In this document: in pieces, positions 34,573 to 41,855 of the stretch
Position numbering within the stretch: the first letter of the stretch is position 1
Layout: each line of letters starts with the position of its first letter
NCBI GenBank assembly: GCA_963726335.1
Contig: CAVSCD010000012.1
Span: forward strand, 992,001-1,056,000
Length of the DNA stretch: 64,000 bases
Direction: 5' to 3'
Origin: CAVSCD01 sp963726335
GTDB taxonomy: Bacteria > Acidobacteriota > Aminicenantia > Aminicenantales > UBA8522
The notes under the pieces: generated by a model
What the model saw: only the letters and a program-made list of their open reading frames with translations
What the model was told of the DNA's origin: nothing
Databases searched by the model: none
Position numbers and translations under genes: made by a program

Positions 34573-34821
34573 TCCAGGATCCAGAGACGTCATCGCTCCC
34601 CTCGGGTTTTTCACGCCGTTTCCTCAACGCCCTTCTCGGCGGCTGCGGAACTGCGCGCAGTGCTGGTCACGTTTCATCCAAGCCTGAGCTCTAAACCGAG
34701 CATCTCCCCAGCTCCTACCACTGCTCGAACAGTCCTCGCCGCCCCAAAGTCGGGGAACCTCGAAGGGCATCTCGGAAAGGCTAAACCCGAGAGGTCGCTC
34801 CTCCATTCTCCGGATCCTGGA
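34573..34821. repeat. MITE-like intergenic element with 15-bp inverted ends
   Basis: TCCAGGATCCAGAGA (34573-34587) and the reverse complement of 34807-34821 agree at 14 of 15 positions, bounding 249 bases with no credible gene. This fills most of the 370-base gap between the cca-like gene and the next gene; apart from this and the minus-strand promoter I see nothing in the gap. No clear target duplication flanks it. Confidence 0.45.
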
Positions 34822-34871
34822 TATGCTGCACCGCGGCATCTGACTCGTGACTTGTCGGAGGAGCCGCGTTC

Positions 34872-35738
34872 ATGTATCCTAAGCTCACGATGATCACGCA
34901 GTATCGCCGCATTTTTTGCGTCCTGGCGCTGGTGCTAATATCCGCCTCTCTGGCGTCGGCCGCCCGGCGGAATATCGTCCTGACGCTCGATAAAAAAGAG
35001 ATCCGAGACATGACTTCGTCCGGGTTGGTCCTTGTCTTCCAGATCGAAGTCGCCAACGCCTCCTCGAACGCCTACTCCCTTTCGGAGTATGATTACCGGG
35101 TGGTCGTCGAGGGGACGGACCTTTTCGCCTGGCGGACTTCGGTCGAGGCGCCCATCACGGTCGATAAAGGCAGCAAGTCGCGGATCGCCCTCCCGATCAA
35201 GATCTCCTATGCGGAGGTCTATAAAACCATCCCGGCCGCCGAGGGCAAGACGAAGCTCAACGGCTACGCCACGGGGCTGATGGTCTTCACCGACGCCAAG
35301 CAACGCCAGGAAAAGGTGCCGTTCGCCTTCTCGGCCGAGTTCCCGGTGTTCAAGGACGTCGAGATCACGGTCCAGCCGGTCGAGGTCAAAGTCTTGACGA
35401 TCGGCGGAACGGAATTCATCTTCTCCTTCGTCTTACGGAACCCGAACGATTTCGAGCTGGTCTTGGGGAGACTCGACCATCGCCTCGACCTTGATGGGAA
35501 GACCGCCGCCCAGGGAGCGCTCGAGGGCGAGAATCAGCTCGGGCCCGGGGGCGAGAAGGCCTTCACTCTTCCCGTGATGCTCGATTTTTTTGAGGTCGGG
35601 AAAGAATTCTACGCGATCTTCGATAAGCCCGCCGCAGCCTGCCACCTGGGCCTCGCGGCGACCGCCGACTCCGTCTGGGGCCCCGTCAAGCTCTCGTACA
35701 GCAAGGATGTCCAGGCGCAGCTCAAGGCCGCGGACTGA
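34872..35738 (+). CDS. Exported LEA2-like (WHy-domain) protein
   Basis: A 288-residue protein with a signal peptide (hydrophobic FCVLALVLISASLASA, likely cleaved after ASA). GGAGGAG stands nine bases before the ATG at 34872. Two similar beta-sandwich halves follow: residues about 40-150 and 165-275, each with the pattern of an FQIEVANASSNAYSL or FSFVLRNPNDFELVL segment, which resembles the LEA2/WHy domain of desiccation-type proteins. Function in bacteria is poorly defined; a role in the envelope or in stress is inference. It stands alone between a repeat and a convergent barrel gene. Confidence 0.7.
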   Translation: MYPKLTMITQYRRIFCVLALVLISASLASAARRNIVLTLDKKEIRDMTSSGLVLVFQIEVANASSNAYSLSEYDYRVVVEGTDLFAWRTSVEAPITVDKGSKSRIALPIKISYAEVYKTIPAAEGKTKLNGYATGLMVFTDAKQRQEKVPFAFSAEFPVFKDVEITVQPVEVKVLTIGGTEFIFSFVLRNPNDFELVLGRLDHRLDLDGKTAAQGALEGENQLGPGGEKAFTLPVMLDFFEVGKEFYAIFDKPAAACHLGLAATADSVWGPVKLSYSKDVQAQLKAAD

Positions 35739-35767
35739 CCGCGGCCCGAGCGCGCTTCCGAACCGGA

Positions 35768-36529
35768 TCAGAACCAGTAGTTGAGTCCGACCGTAATCTG
35801 GTAGCTTCCCAGGTCGAAGTCGTCGAAATCCTGGAAAGCATCATGGAGGCCGCCCTTGCCGTAATTGTACCTGAATTCCGCTTCGATGGCGGTGCGCCGG
35901 GCGATGGGGACGGTGATCCCGGCAAAGGCATGAAAACCGACGTTAAAATTGGTTTGCTCACGCGCATCGGTGAAGACGACGCCGTAGACATCGATATCGC
36001 CCAGGTCGGGGTCCTCGTAGACATACTGGTCTTCAAAGTCGACCATATCGCCCTCGATCGCCACGCTCCATAAATAGAACGAAACGCCCCCCCCGATATA
36101 AGGGATGATCCCCGAGCGGCGGCCGAAGGGGCTCAATTTCAGGGACAGCTGGAGAGGGGCCATCCATGTCCGGAACTGGTGGCCAAAGTCAAAATCGCCG
36201 TCATAATACTCGTAGGGAAAAGCATAATCATAGCCGTCGATCTCGTAGCCCACCCAATCGCGGTAAATCCCGTACTCGCTTTTTCCGTAATAGTCGACTC
36301 CGAATACCAGGCTGACCTCGCGCGTCATGAAATATTCGTAGGAAAAGCCGAACGTCACGGCCTCAAAATCATGCTTATCGAAGGTCATGTTCTCGAACTC
36401 GATGTTCCACAGTTCGCTCTTGGCGGTTGGGAAGTTGTACCCGAGACGAAACGAGAAGGTGCCATCGGAAAACCCGAGCATGGGGAGCAGGAAAACCGCC
36501 AGGGCCGCCAGTGCTATTGTCTTTTTCAT
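35768..36529 (-). CDS. Outer-membrane beta-barrel protein
   Basis: A 253-residue protein. ATG at 36529 is chosen because GGAGAAG lies just before it and a clean signal peptide follows (MKKTIALAALAVFLLPMLGFS). The mature part alternates Tyr/Phe-rich strands, such as FRLGYNFP, FGFSYEYFM and SLVFGVDYYG, with acidic turns rich in Asp/Tyr. It ends SYQITVGLNYWF, with the terminal aromatic residue recognised by the Bam machinery. It resembles opacity/OmpW-like small barrels; no specific ligand can be named. Confidence 0.8.
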   Translation of the reverse strand: MKKTIALAALAVFLLPMLGFSDGTFSFRLGYNFPTAKSELWNIEFENMTFDKHDFEAVTFGFSYEYFMTREVSLVFGVDYYGKSEYGIYRDWVGYEIDGYDYAFPYEYYDGDFDFGHQFRTWMAPLQLSLKLSPFGRRSGIIPYIGGGVSFYLWSVAIEGDMVDFEDQYVYEDPDLGDIDVYGVVFTDAREQTNFNVGFHAFAGITVPIARRTAIEAEFRYNYGKGGLHDAFQDFDDFDLGSYQITVGLNYWF

Positions 36530-36680
36530 TTTTCTTCTCCTCACACCTAGATATAGCAAATTCCGTGCCAAAACAGCAATATCGGATACGCGGCGGCGGC
36601 TGGCCGGCCCGGTGTGTCCAAAAGTGGTCAGTTGTCACCCGTATGGGTATTTGGGAGACGTTATGGGGCAGCACCGGCGA

Positions 36681-36709
36681 TTGACAATCATCAACACCCG
36701 GCCTAGCAT
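36681..36709 (+). promoter_or_regulatory. Promoter of tsaC
   Basis: TTGACA (36681-36686), 17 bases, TAGCAT (36704-36709). The ATG at 36729 is 20 bases past the -10, so the leader would be only about 13 bases and would start within or beside the AAGGAAG ribosome-binding site. Confidence 0.6.
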
Positions 36710-36728
36710 GCAGAAGGAAGAGTCAGCG

Positions 36729-37361
36729 ATGACAGCCCCGACAATCAAAATGGATCCGTTGATCACCGGTTCCGATGTCATCGAGGACATCGCCCGGACG
36801 CTCCGGCAGGGCGGGGTGATCGTTTATCCGACCGACACTTTCTACGGCCTGGGCGCGGATTGTTTCTCGCCGCCGGCGCTCTCCCGGATCTATGAAATCA
36901 AGGGGCGGTCCCTGACGAAGGGCCTGCTCGTGCTGGTTTCAAGTGTGGACATGGCCGGACAGCTGGCCGTCGAGATCCCGCCCGCCTTCGCCAGGCTGTC
37001 GGCGGCCTTCTGGCCGGGGCCCTTGACGATGGTCCTCAAAGCCGCGCCGCACCTCCCCGATGAGCTGGTCGGCCCGGCGCGGACGATCGGCATCCGGCTG
37101 CCTGCCCTGGCCTGGCTCCGGGAGCTGGTGAGGAGCGCCGGCTTCCCGGTTGTCGCGACGAGCGCCAACATCTCGGGCGAGAGAGAGATCGACTCCGGCG
37201 AGGCGGCCGTCCGGCAGTTCACGGACAAGGTCGACCTGATCGTCGACGGCGGCAAGACCGCGGGGGGCCGTCCGTCGACAGTGGTGGATTTGACAGCGGA
37301 AAAGCCGGTCGTCCGCCGCGACGGCGCCATCCCCAGGGAGTCGATCGCGGCCCTAGCCTGA
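36729..37361 (+). CDS. tsaC: Threonylcarbamoyl-AMP synthase (TsaC/YrdC/Sua5 family)
   Basis: Makes threonylcarbamoyl-adenylate for the t6A37 modification of ANN-decoding tRNAs (210 residues). ATG at 36729 follows AAGGAAG (36714-36720) at good spacing. Landmarks are GGVIVYPTDTFYGLGAD, KGRSLTKGLLVLV, FWPGPLTMVLKA and the phosphate-binding VATSANISGE. The last Ala codon and the TGA stop fall inside the left inverted end of a small inserted element (37357-37540), so the present C-terminus (IAALA) is probably shaped by that insertion. The upstream frame is open but has no conserved sequence. Confidence 0.93.
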   Translation: MTAPTIKMDPLITGSDVIEDIARTLRQGGVIVYPTDTFYGLGADCFSPPALSRIYEIKGRSLTKGLLVLVSSVDMAGQLAVEIPPAFARLSAAFWPGPLTMVLKAAPHLPDELVGPARTIGIRLPALAWLRELVRSAGFPVVATSANISGEREIDSGEAAVRQFTDKVDLIVDGGKTAGGRPSTVVDLTAEKPVVRRDGAIPRESIAALA

Positions 37362-37540
37362 ATTATTCATAAAAAGCGCCTCGACTTTTTTCCATCTCTC
37401 ATTATGCGGCGCTTTCTACCCTTCGGGCGAGCCGATTCGGCCCCATCTGTTTCGTTCTCGGAGTTCGCTGTACCAAAGAGCACAGCTTCACCCCTCGGAC
37501 CTCGCATCTGGGGGCCGCCTCGATTCATGAATAAGTCAGG
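37357..37540. mobile_element. 184-bp MITE-like element with CTAG target duplications
   Basis: Inverted ends CCTGAATTATTCAT (37357-37370) and, read from the right, CCTGACTTATTCAT (37540 down to 37527) match at 13 of 14. Both are flanked by CTAG (37353-37356 and 37541-37544), the expected 4-bp target duplication. It has no gene. Ends starting CC and a 4-bp duplication fit what I recall of IS1380-family elements, so it may be a non-autonomous relative; that assignment is inference. Confidence 0.7.
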
Positions 37541-37543
37541 CTA

Positions 37544-37744
37544 GTGGTGCGTCTCGCAAATAACTTGGCTTTATAAAAGAGCAACGAAGACGCACCACCG
37601 CGGGGGAGTTTGAGGGGGACGGCGTCGTTCCCCTCAGGGGGTCAGTGGAGTGAAACGAAACGCCGAGGGGGGAGCTTGACTCCCCCCTGGAAGTGTCCCG
37701 CCTATATACAGTACTTTGGAAAGGAACTCGCGAGACGGGACACT
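37544..37744. repeat. Composite of inverted repeats between tsaC and the hydrolase gene
   Basis: Three palindromes in 200 bases: GTGGTGCGTCT/AGACGCACCAC (37544-37554, 37588-37598); GGGGGGAG/CTCCCCCC with a CTTGA loop (37667-37687); AGTGTCCCG/CGGGACACT (37692-37700, 37736-37744). The outermost arms, read inward from both sides, share CGTCTCGC at the same offset, so this may be one degenerate small element. The right end overlaps the stop codon of the minus-strand hydrolase. No coding sequence. Confidence 0.55.
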
Positions 37745-38630
37745 AGTTGGCTAGCCGGACAATGAATTCCACGAGGTTCCGGTTGAACTCCTCCGGCCGC
37801 TCGAGCATCGGGTAGTGGCCCGTGTGCGGCATGATCACGGCGTCGAAATCAGGCTTGATCTTGCGGACGGCGCGGAAATCCGTCGGGTAGAGGTCGCCGT
37901 TGACGGCCCGGAGCGGGACGGTCAGCTTGCGGGCGGCGTCGGCCGGGTTGTAGCCGCCCATCGACGAGAACATCTGGTAGGCCGCTTCGGGTGAGGTCTT
38001 GGACATCCGGCGTTCGGCGTCCGCGACGAGTTCAGGGTCGGCGTCCTTGTGGAAAAGCGACTTGACCATCTCCTTCATCGCGCCCGCGTAATCATCCCGA
38101 AAAGCCAGGGCCCTCTGGCGGGCCTGCTCCGGCGTCATGGAGTAGTCGAGGCCCTGAAAAGTGTCGACGCCGATGACGCCCAGCGCCTTCCCCGGGAGGA
38201 GAAGGGCCGCCTCGATGGCCACCGGACCGCCGAGCGAATTGCCGATGAGGATGATCCTGTTCAGCTTTTCCGCCCCGCAGACCGCCGCCACATCGGCCCC
38301 GAACTCGGGAAGGCCCCATGTCTTGCGGTTTACGCCCGACTCGCCGTGGCCGGGCAGGTCGACGGCAATCACGCGGTAGCGGTCCGCGAAAGCCCTGAGC
38401 TGTCCGTCATAGAACCTGCGGTTGGCCAGCCCGCCGTGGATGAAGACGAGCGCCGGCTCGCCCTTGCCCGCCGCGGAATAGACGATCTTAACGCCGTCGG
38501 GAGCCGGACACGTTTTTTTCTCGACCTTGACCAGCGGCTCCTCCTGTCCGGGCGGCGGCGCCGCGCCGGCGGCGATCGTGATCGCCCCTATGATCATACC
38601 GAACACGAAGAGAAAACTTTTTTGGCGCAT
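37743..38630 (-). CDS. Exported alpha/beta hydrolase
   Basis: A 295-residue hydrolase with a signal peptide (FLFVFGMIIGAITIAAGAA). The oxyanion motif HGG is at 65-67, the nucleophile elbow GNSLGG places Ser132, VNGDLYPTD carries the likely catalytic Asp and PHTGHYPM the His. The cap region is short. It resembles general esterase/haloperoxidase-fold enzymes; no substrate can be predicted. Monocistronic, with its own promoter, and its stop lies in an inverted repeat. Confidence 0.85.
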   Translation of the reverse strand: MRQKSFLFVFGMIIGAITIAAGAAPPPGQEEPLVKVEKKTCPAPDGVKIVYSAAGKGEPALVFIHGGLANRRFYDGQLRAFADRYRVIAVDLPGHGESGVNRKTWGLPEFGADVAAVCGAEKLNRIILIGNSLGGPVAIEAALLLPGKALGVIGVDTFQGLDYSMTPEQARQRALAFRDDYAGAMKEMVKSLFHKDADPELVADAERRMSKTSPEAAYQMFSSMGGYNPADAARKLTVPLRAVNGDLYPTDFRAVRKIKPDFDAVIMPHTGHYPMLERPEEFNRNLVEFIVRLAN

Positions 38631-38648
38631 TGTTCACCCCTGCGCCTC

Positions 38649-38677
38649 ATTATATGGCCCCGGCTTGCCGATGTCCA
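38649..38677 (-). promoter_or_regulatory. Promoter of the alpha/beta hydrolase gene
   Basis: Minus strand: TGGACA (38672-38677), 17 bases, TATAAT (38649-38654), about 19 bases before the ATG. Lies in the divergent gap with the RND operon. Confidence 0.68.
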
Positions 38678-38765
38678 GGAAGCCTGGCGCTCGGAGTGAG
38701 ACTCCGGCAACGCACTTTTCGTCCTGGATAGTGTCTGAGTCGAAAAACCGTGGAGTGGTTGCGGC

Positions 38766-41700
38766 GTGAACCTTGTCGAGCTGTCCATCAAAAGACCTGT
38801 CGCCCTGCTGATGTTCTACCTGGCCGTCGTTTTCCTGGGGGTCATCTCCTTCCGGCGGTTGAGCGTCGACTACCTGCCGGACATCGGCTACCCCCGGCTC
38901 TCGGTCGTCACGGTCTATCCGGGTGTCGCGCCGGAAGAGATCGAGACCCTGGTGGCGGTTCCCCTCGAGGCCGCCGTCAGCCTCATCCCCGGCCTCCGCC
39001 GGGTCGAGTCCGTCTCCAGCGAAGGCGTCTGCTGTCTGGCTCTCGAGTTCAACTGGGGCACGCACATGGACCTGGCCATGCTCCACACTCGCGAGAAGCT
39101 TGACGGCGCCCGGCCTTCTCTCCCCGAGGGCGCGGCTAACCCGAACATCGTGACCATGGACCCGATGTCGAAGCCGATCCTCGTCCTTTCCGTTTCCGGC
39201 GACAGGAGCCTCCTCGAGCTCAAGGAGTTCACCGAGGAGCTGGTCAAGCCGCGACTGGAGCAGGTGGCGGGGCTCGCTTCCGCCGAGATCACGGGCGGCG
39301 TGGAGCGCGAGATCCAGGTCGATATCGACCCAGGGCGTCTCTCCCTCTACGGCCTGACCATCGACGACGTCGCCGCAAGGATCGACGCCTCGAACCAAAG
39401 CCTCGAGGGCGGGACGATCCGCAAGGGCCGGTTCCAGTACGCGCTCAGGGTGGCGGGCGAGTTCGAGGCTGTTAAGGAGATCGGGGAGATCGGCCTGAAG
39501 TCGACCGGGCAGGGGGGTGTTGTCCGCCTCCGCGATGTTGCCCGCGTCGCGGACGCCGTCAAGGAACGCCAAGGGACGACCCGCCTCGACGGCCGGGAAG
39601 CCATCGGGATCCTCGTTCGCAAGGAATACGGCGCCAACACGGTCAAGGTGACGAAGCTCGCCCGGGAGGTGATCGACCAGATCGCAAACGAGAACCCCGA
39701 GGTCGGTATCCGCGTCATCTCCGAGCAGTCGAAAGCCATCGAGCGGGCGATCGGCTCCGTCAAGAGCGAGATCGCGCAGGGCGCGGTCCTCGCCTTCTTC
39801 ATCCTGTTCATTTTCCTCCAGGAGTGGAAGACCCCGCTGCTCATCGATACCGTCATTCCCATCTCGGTCATCGCCACCTTCAACCTTCTCTACGTCAACC
39901 ATGTCACCCTGAACATCATGTCTCTCGGCGGCCTGGCCCTGGGGATCGGCATGCTGGATGACTGCGCCGTGGTCGTCTCGGAAAATATCTTCCGCCACCG
40001 CGGGTTGGGAAAAAGCCTGGCCGAGGCGGCCGCCGCCGGCGCCAGGGAAGTCGGGCCGGCCGTGACGGCGACGGCGCTCACGACCGTTGTCGTTTTCCTC
40101 CCCGTCATCTATGTCCACGGCGTCGCCGGCCGGCTGTTCAGGGATGAAGCGCTGACCGTCACGTTTTCACTGATGGTCTCGCTTCTTGTTTCGCTGACGC
40201 TCCTGCCGATGCTACATTCCCGCAGGTTCGGGATCGGAGCGGCGATAGGCCGCACCCCGTTCCGGCCGATCTTTAGCGGCCTGTTCGGCGGGTTCAACGC
40301 CCTGTATTCACGGTTTGTCGACCGGTACATGCGCCGCCTGAGGTGGAGCCTCGACCACAAGGGGCCCGTTCTTGCCGCCTCACTGGTCTTCCTGGCGTCG
40401 GCTTTCTCGCTCGGCTACGTTTTTCTGCCGCGGGAGAACATGCCGAAGGTCCCGGTGAGGTCTTTTGAGCTTTTCCTGAGAACCCCGGCCGACTGTTCCT
40501 TCGAGCAGACCGACGAGCTGGCCGCCGAGTTCGAGAGATCCCTGATGGCCGCGCCCGGCGTCAAAGTCACTTTCGCCCAAGTCGGGATCGTGAGCGGGAT
40601 GGAGAGCGCGGGCCCCGACGTGTCCGTGAACTCGGTCCGGATATTCGTCGAGGCCGGTGATCCCGCACGGCTCGAGTCCGTCCTCGAGAACCTGAGACCG
40701 AAGCTCTCCGCCTCTCCCGGCCTGAGCTATTCGATCATCCGGGAGCAGTCCGCTCTTGCCCAGCTCCTGTCATTTTCCGGCGCCGAGGTCGGGCTCAAGG
40801 TCAGGGGCGAGGACCTCGGCCGCCTCGACGAGATCGCCGAGGACCTGGCCGGCCGGCTGAAAGGCATCCGGGGGATCGCGGACGTCCGCACGACGGCCGG
40901 CGAAGGCAAAGCGGAGTTCCAGGTCAGGATAAAAACCGGCGCTCTTGAAAAGTACGCCGGCGTGTCGCCGGCCGCCGTCGGCAACTTCATCGTCCGCTTG
41001 TGCCGAGGCCGCCTCGCGGCGACCCAGTTCCGGGAGCTCGAGAAAAAGTATGACATCCTGGTGCTCCCGGAAACCGGGAGGCGGCGGGATATCGATTCCC
41101 TTTTCGACGCGGAGTTCCCCCACCGGGGATCGCTCATCCCGCTCAGGGAGCTCGCGACGTATGAGCTTGTCCGCGGACCCCGCGAGATCCGGCGCGCCGA
41201 CCAGCGGCGCGAGGTCGTCGTCAGCGCGAACCTTCACGGCACGAAGCTCAGCCGGGTCGGTCCCGCGATCGACCGGCAGATCGCCGCGCTCGACCTGCCC
41301 CCGGGCTACCAGGTGGGCGCCGCCGGCGAGAGGGAGGAGATGAGCCGGTCGTTCAGGAGCCTGGCGATCGCGCTCCTGCTCGCGATCCTCCTCACCTATA
41401 TGATCATGGCGGCGCAGTTCGAGTCCCTGCTCCATCCGTTCCTTGTCATGTTCACTCTTCCCATGGGAGCGGCGGGGGCGTTCTTGGCGCTCCTCGTCGC
41501 CGGGCAGTCCCTGAACGTCATCTCGATCATCGGCCTGGTGGTGCTTGTCGGGCTCGTCGTCGACGACGCCATCGTCGAGGTCGACACCATGAACCAGCTG
41601 CGACGGCGCGGCGCCGGTCTCCGACAGGCGGTCGAGGAAGCCTGCCGAGTCAGGCTCCGGCCGATCCTGATGGCGTCCCTCAGCACGGTCTTCGGCGTCA

Positions 41701-41855
41701 TCCCGCTGGCCTTGGGAATGGCCGAGGGCGCGGAGCTCCTGAAACCACTCGGGGTCGTGGTCCTGGGCGGGCTTTCCTTTTCCACCTTCCTGACGCTCAT
41801 CCAGATCCCGGTCCTCTACGAGTGGCTGGAGAGCCGCCGCGGAGGTGTCCGATGA
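38766..41855 (+). CDS. RND-family efflux transporter, first of a tandem pair
   Basis: A 1029-residue inner-membrane pump of the AcrB/HAE type, driven by the proton gradient. GTG at 38766 follows GGAG and gives MNLVELSIKRPVALLMF, the usual start with the first membrane helix. A porter loop follows (PEEIETLVAVPLEAAVSLIPGL), then membrane helices 2-6 from about residue 330. Helix 4 has LGIGMLDDCAVVVSENI with an Asp pair as in proton-relay sites; helix 10 has LVVDDAIVEVD. A second porter half and helices 8-12 complete the fold. The stop overlaps the next gene (ATGA), so two pump subunits are co-translated. Substrate unknown. Confidence 0.93.
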   Translation: MNLVELSIKRPVALLMFYLAVVFLGVISFRRLSVDYLPDIGYPRLSVVTVYPGVAPEEIETLVAVPLEAAVSLIPGLRRVESVSSEGVCCLALEFNWGTHMDLAMLHTREKLDGARPSLPEGAANPNIVTMDPMSKPILVLSVSGDRSLLELKEFTEELVKPRLEQVAGLASAEITGGVEREIQVDIDPGRLSLYGLTIDDVAARIDASNQSLEGGTIRKGRFQYALRVAGEFEAVKEIGEIGLKSTGQGGVVRLRDVARVADAVKERQGTTRLDGREAIGILVRKEYGANTVKVTKLAREVIDQIANENPEVGIRVISEQSKAIERAIGSVKSEIAQGAVLAFFILFIFLQEWKTPLLIDTVIPISVIATFNLLYVNHVTLNIMSLGGLALGIGMLDDCAVVVSENIFRHRGLGKSLAEAAAAGAREVGPAVTATALTTVVVFLPVIYVHGVAGRLFRDEALTVTFSLMVSLLVSLTLLPMLHSRRFGIGAAIGRTPFRPIFSGLFGGFNALYSRFVDRYMRRLRWSLDHKGPVLAASLVFLASAFSLGYVFLPRENMPKVPVRSFELFLRTPADCSFEQTDELAAEFERSLMAAPGVKVTFAQVGIVSGMESAGPDVSVNSVRIFVEAGDPARLESVLENLRPKLSASPGLSYSIIREQSALAQLLSFSGAEVGLKVRGEDLGRLDEIAEDLAGRLKGIRGIADVRTTAGEGKAEFQVRIKTGALEKYAGVSPAAVGNFIVRLCRGRLAATQFRELEKKYDILVLPETGRRRDIDSLFDAEFPHRGSLIPLRELATYELVRGPREIRRADQRREVVVSANLHGTKLSRVGPAIDRQIAALDLPPGYQVGAAGEREEMSRSFRSLAIALLLAILLTYMIMAAQFESLLHPFLVMFTLPMGAAGAFLALLVAGQSLNVISIIGLVVLVGLVVDDAIVEVDTMNQLRRRGAGLRQAVEEACRVRLRPILMASLSTVFGVIPLALGMAEGAELLKPLGVVVLGGLSFSTFLTLIQIPVLYEWLESRRGGVR

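Noticed and set aside
34561..34870. tRNA or other structured RNA gene in the gap
   Set aside because: No T-loop, acceptor stem or other known RNA signature could be matched on either strand.
37667..37687. GGGGGGAG/CTCCCCCC hairpin as a terminator
   Set aside because: No T-run follows on either strand; it is more likely part of the repeat block.
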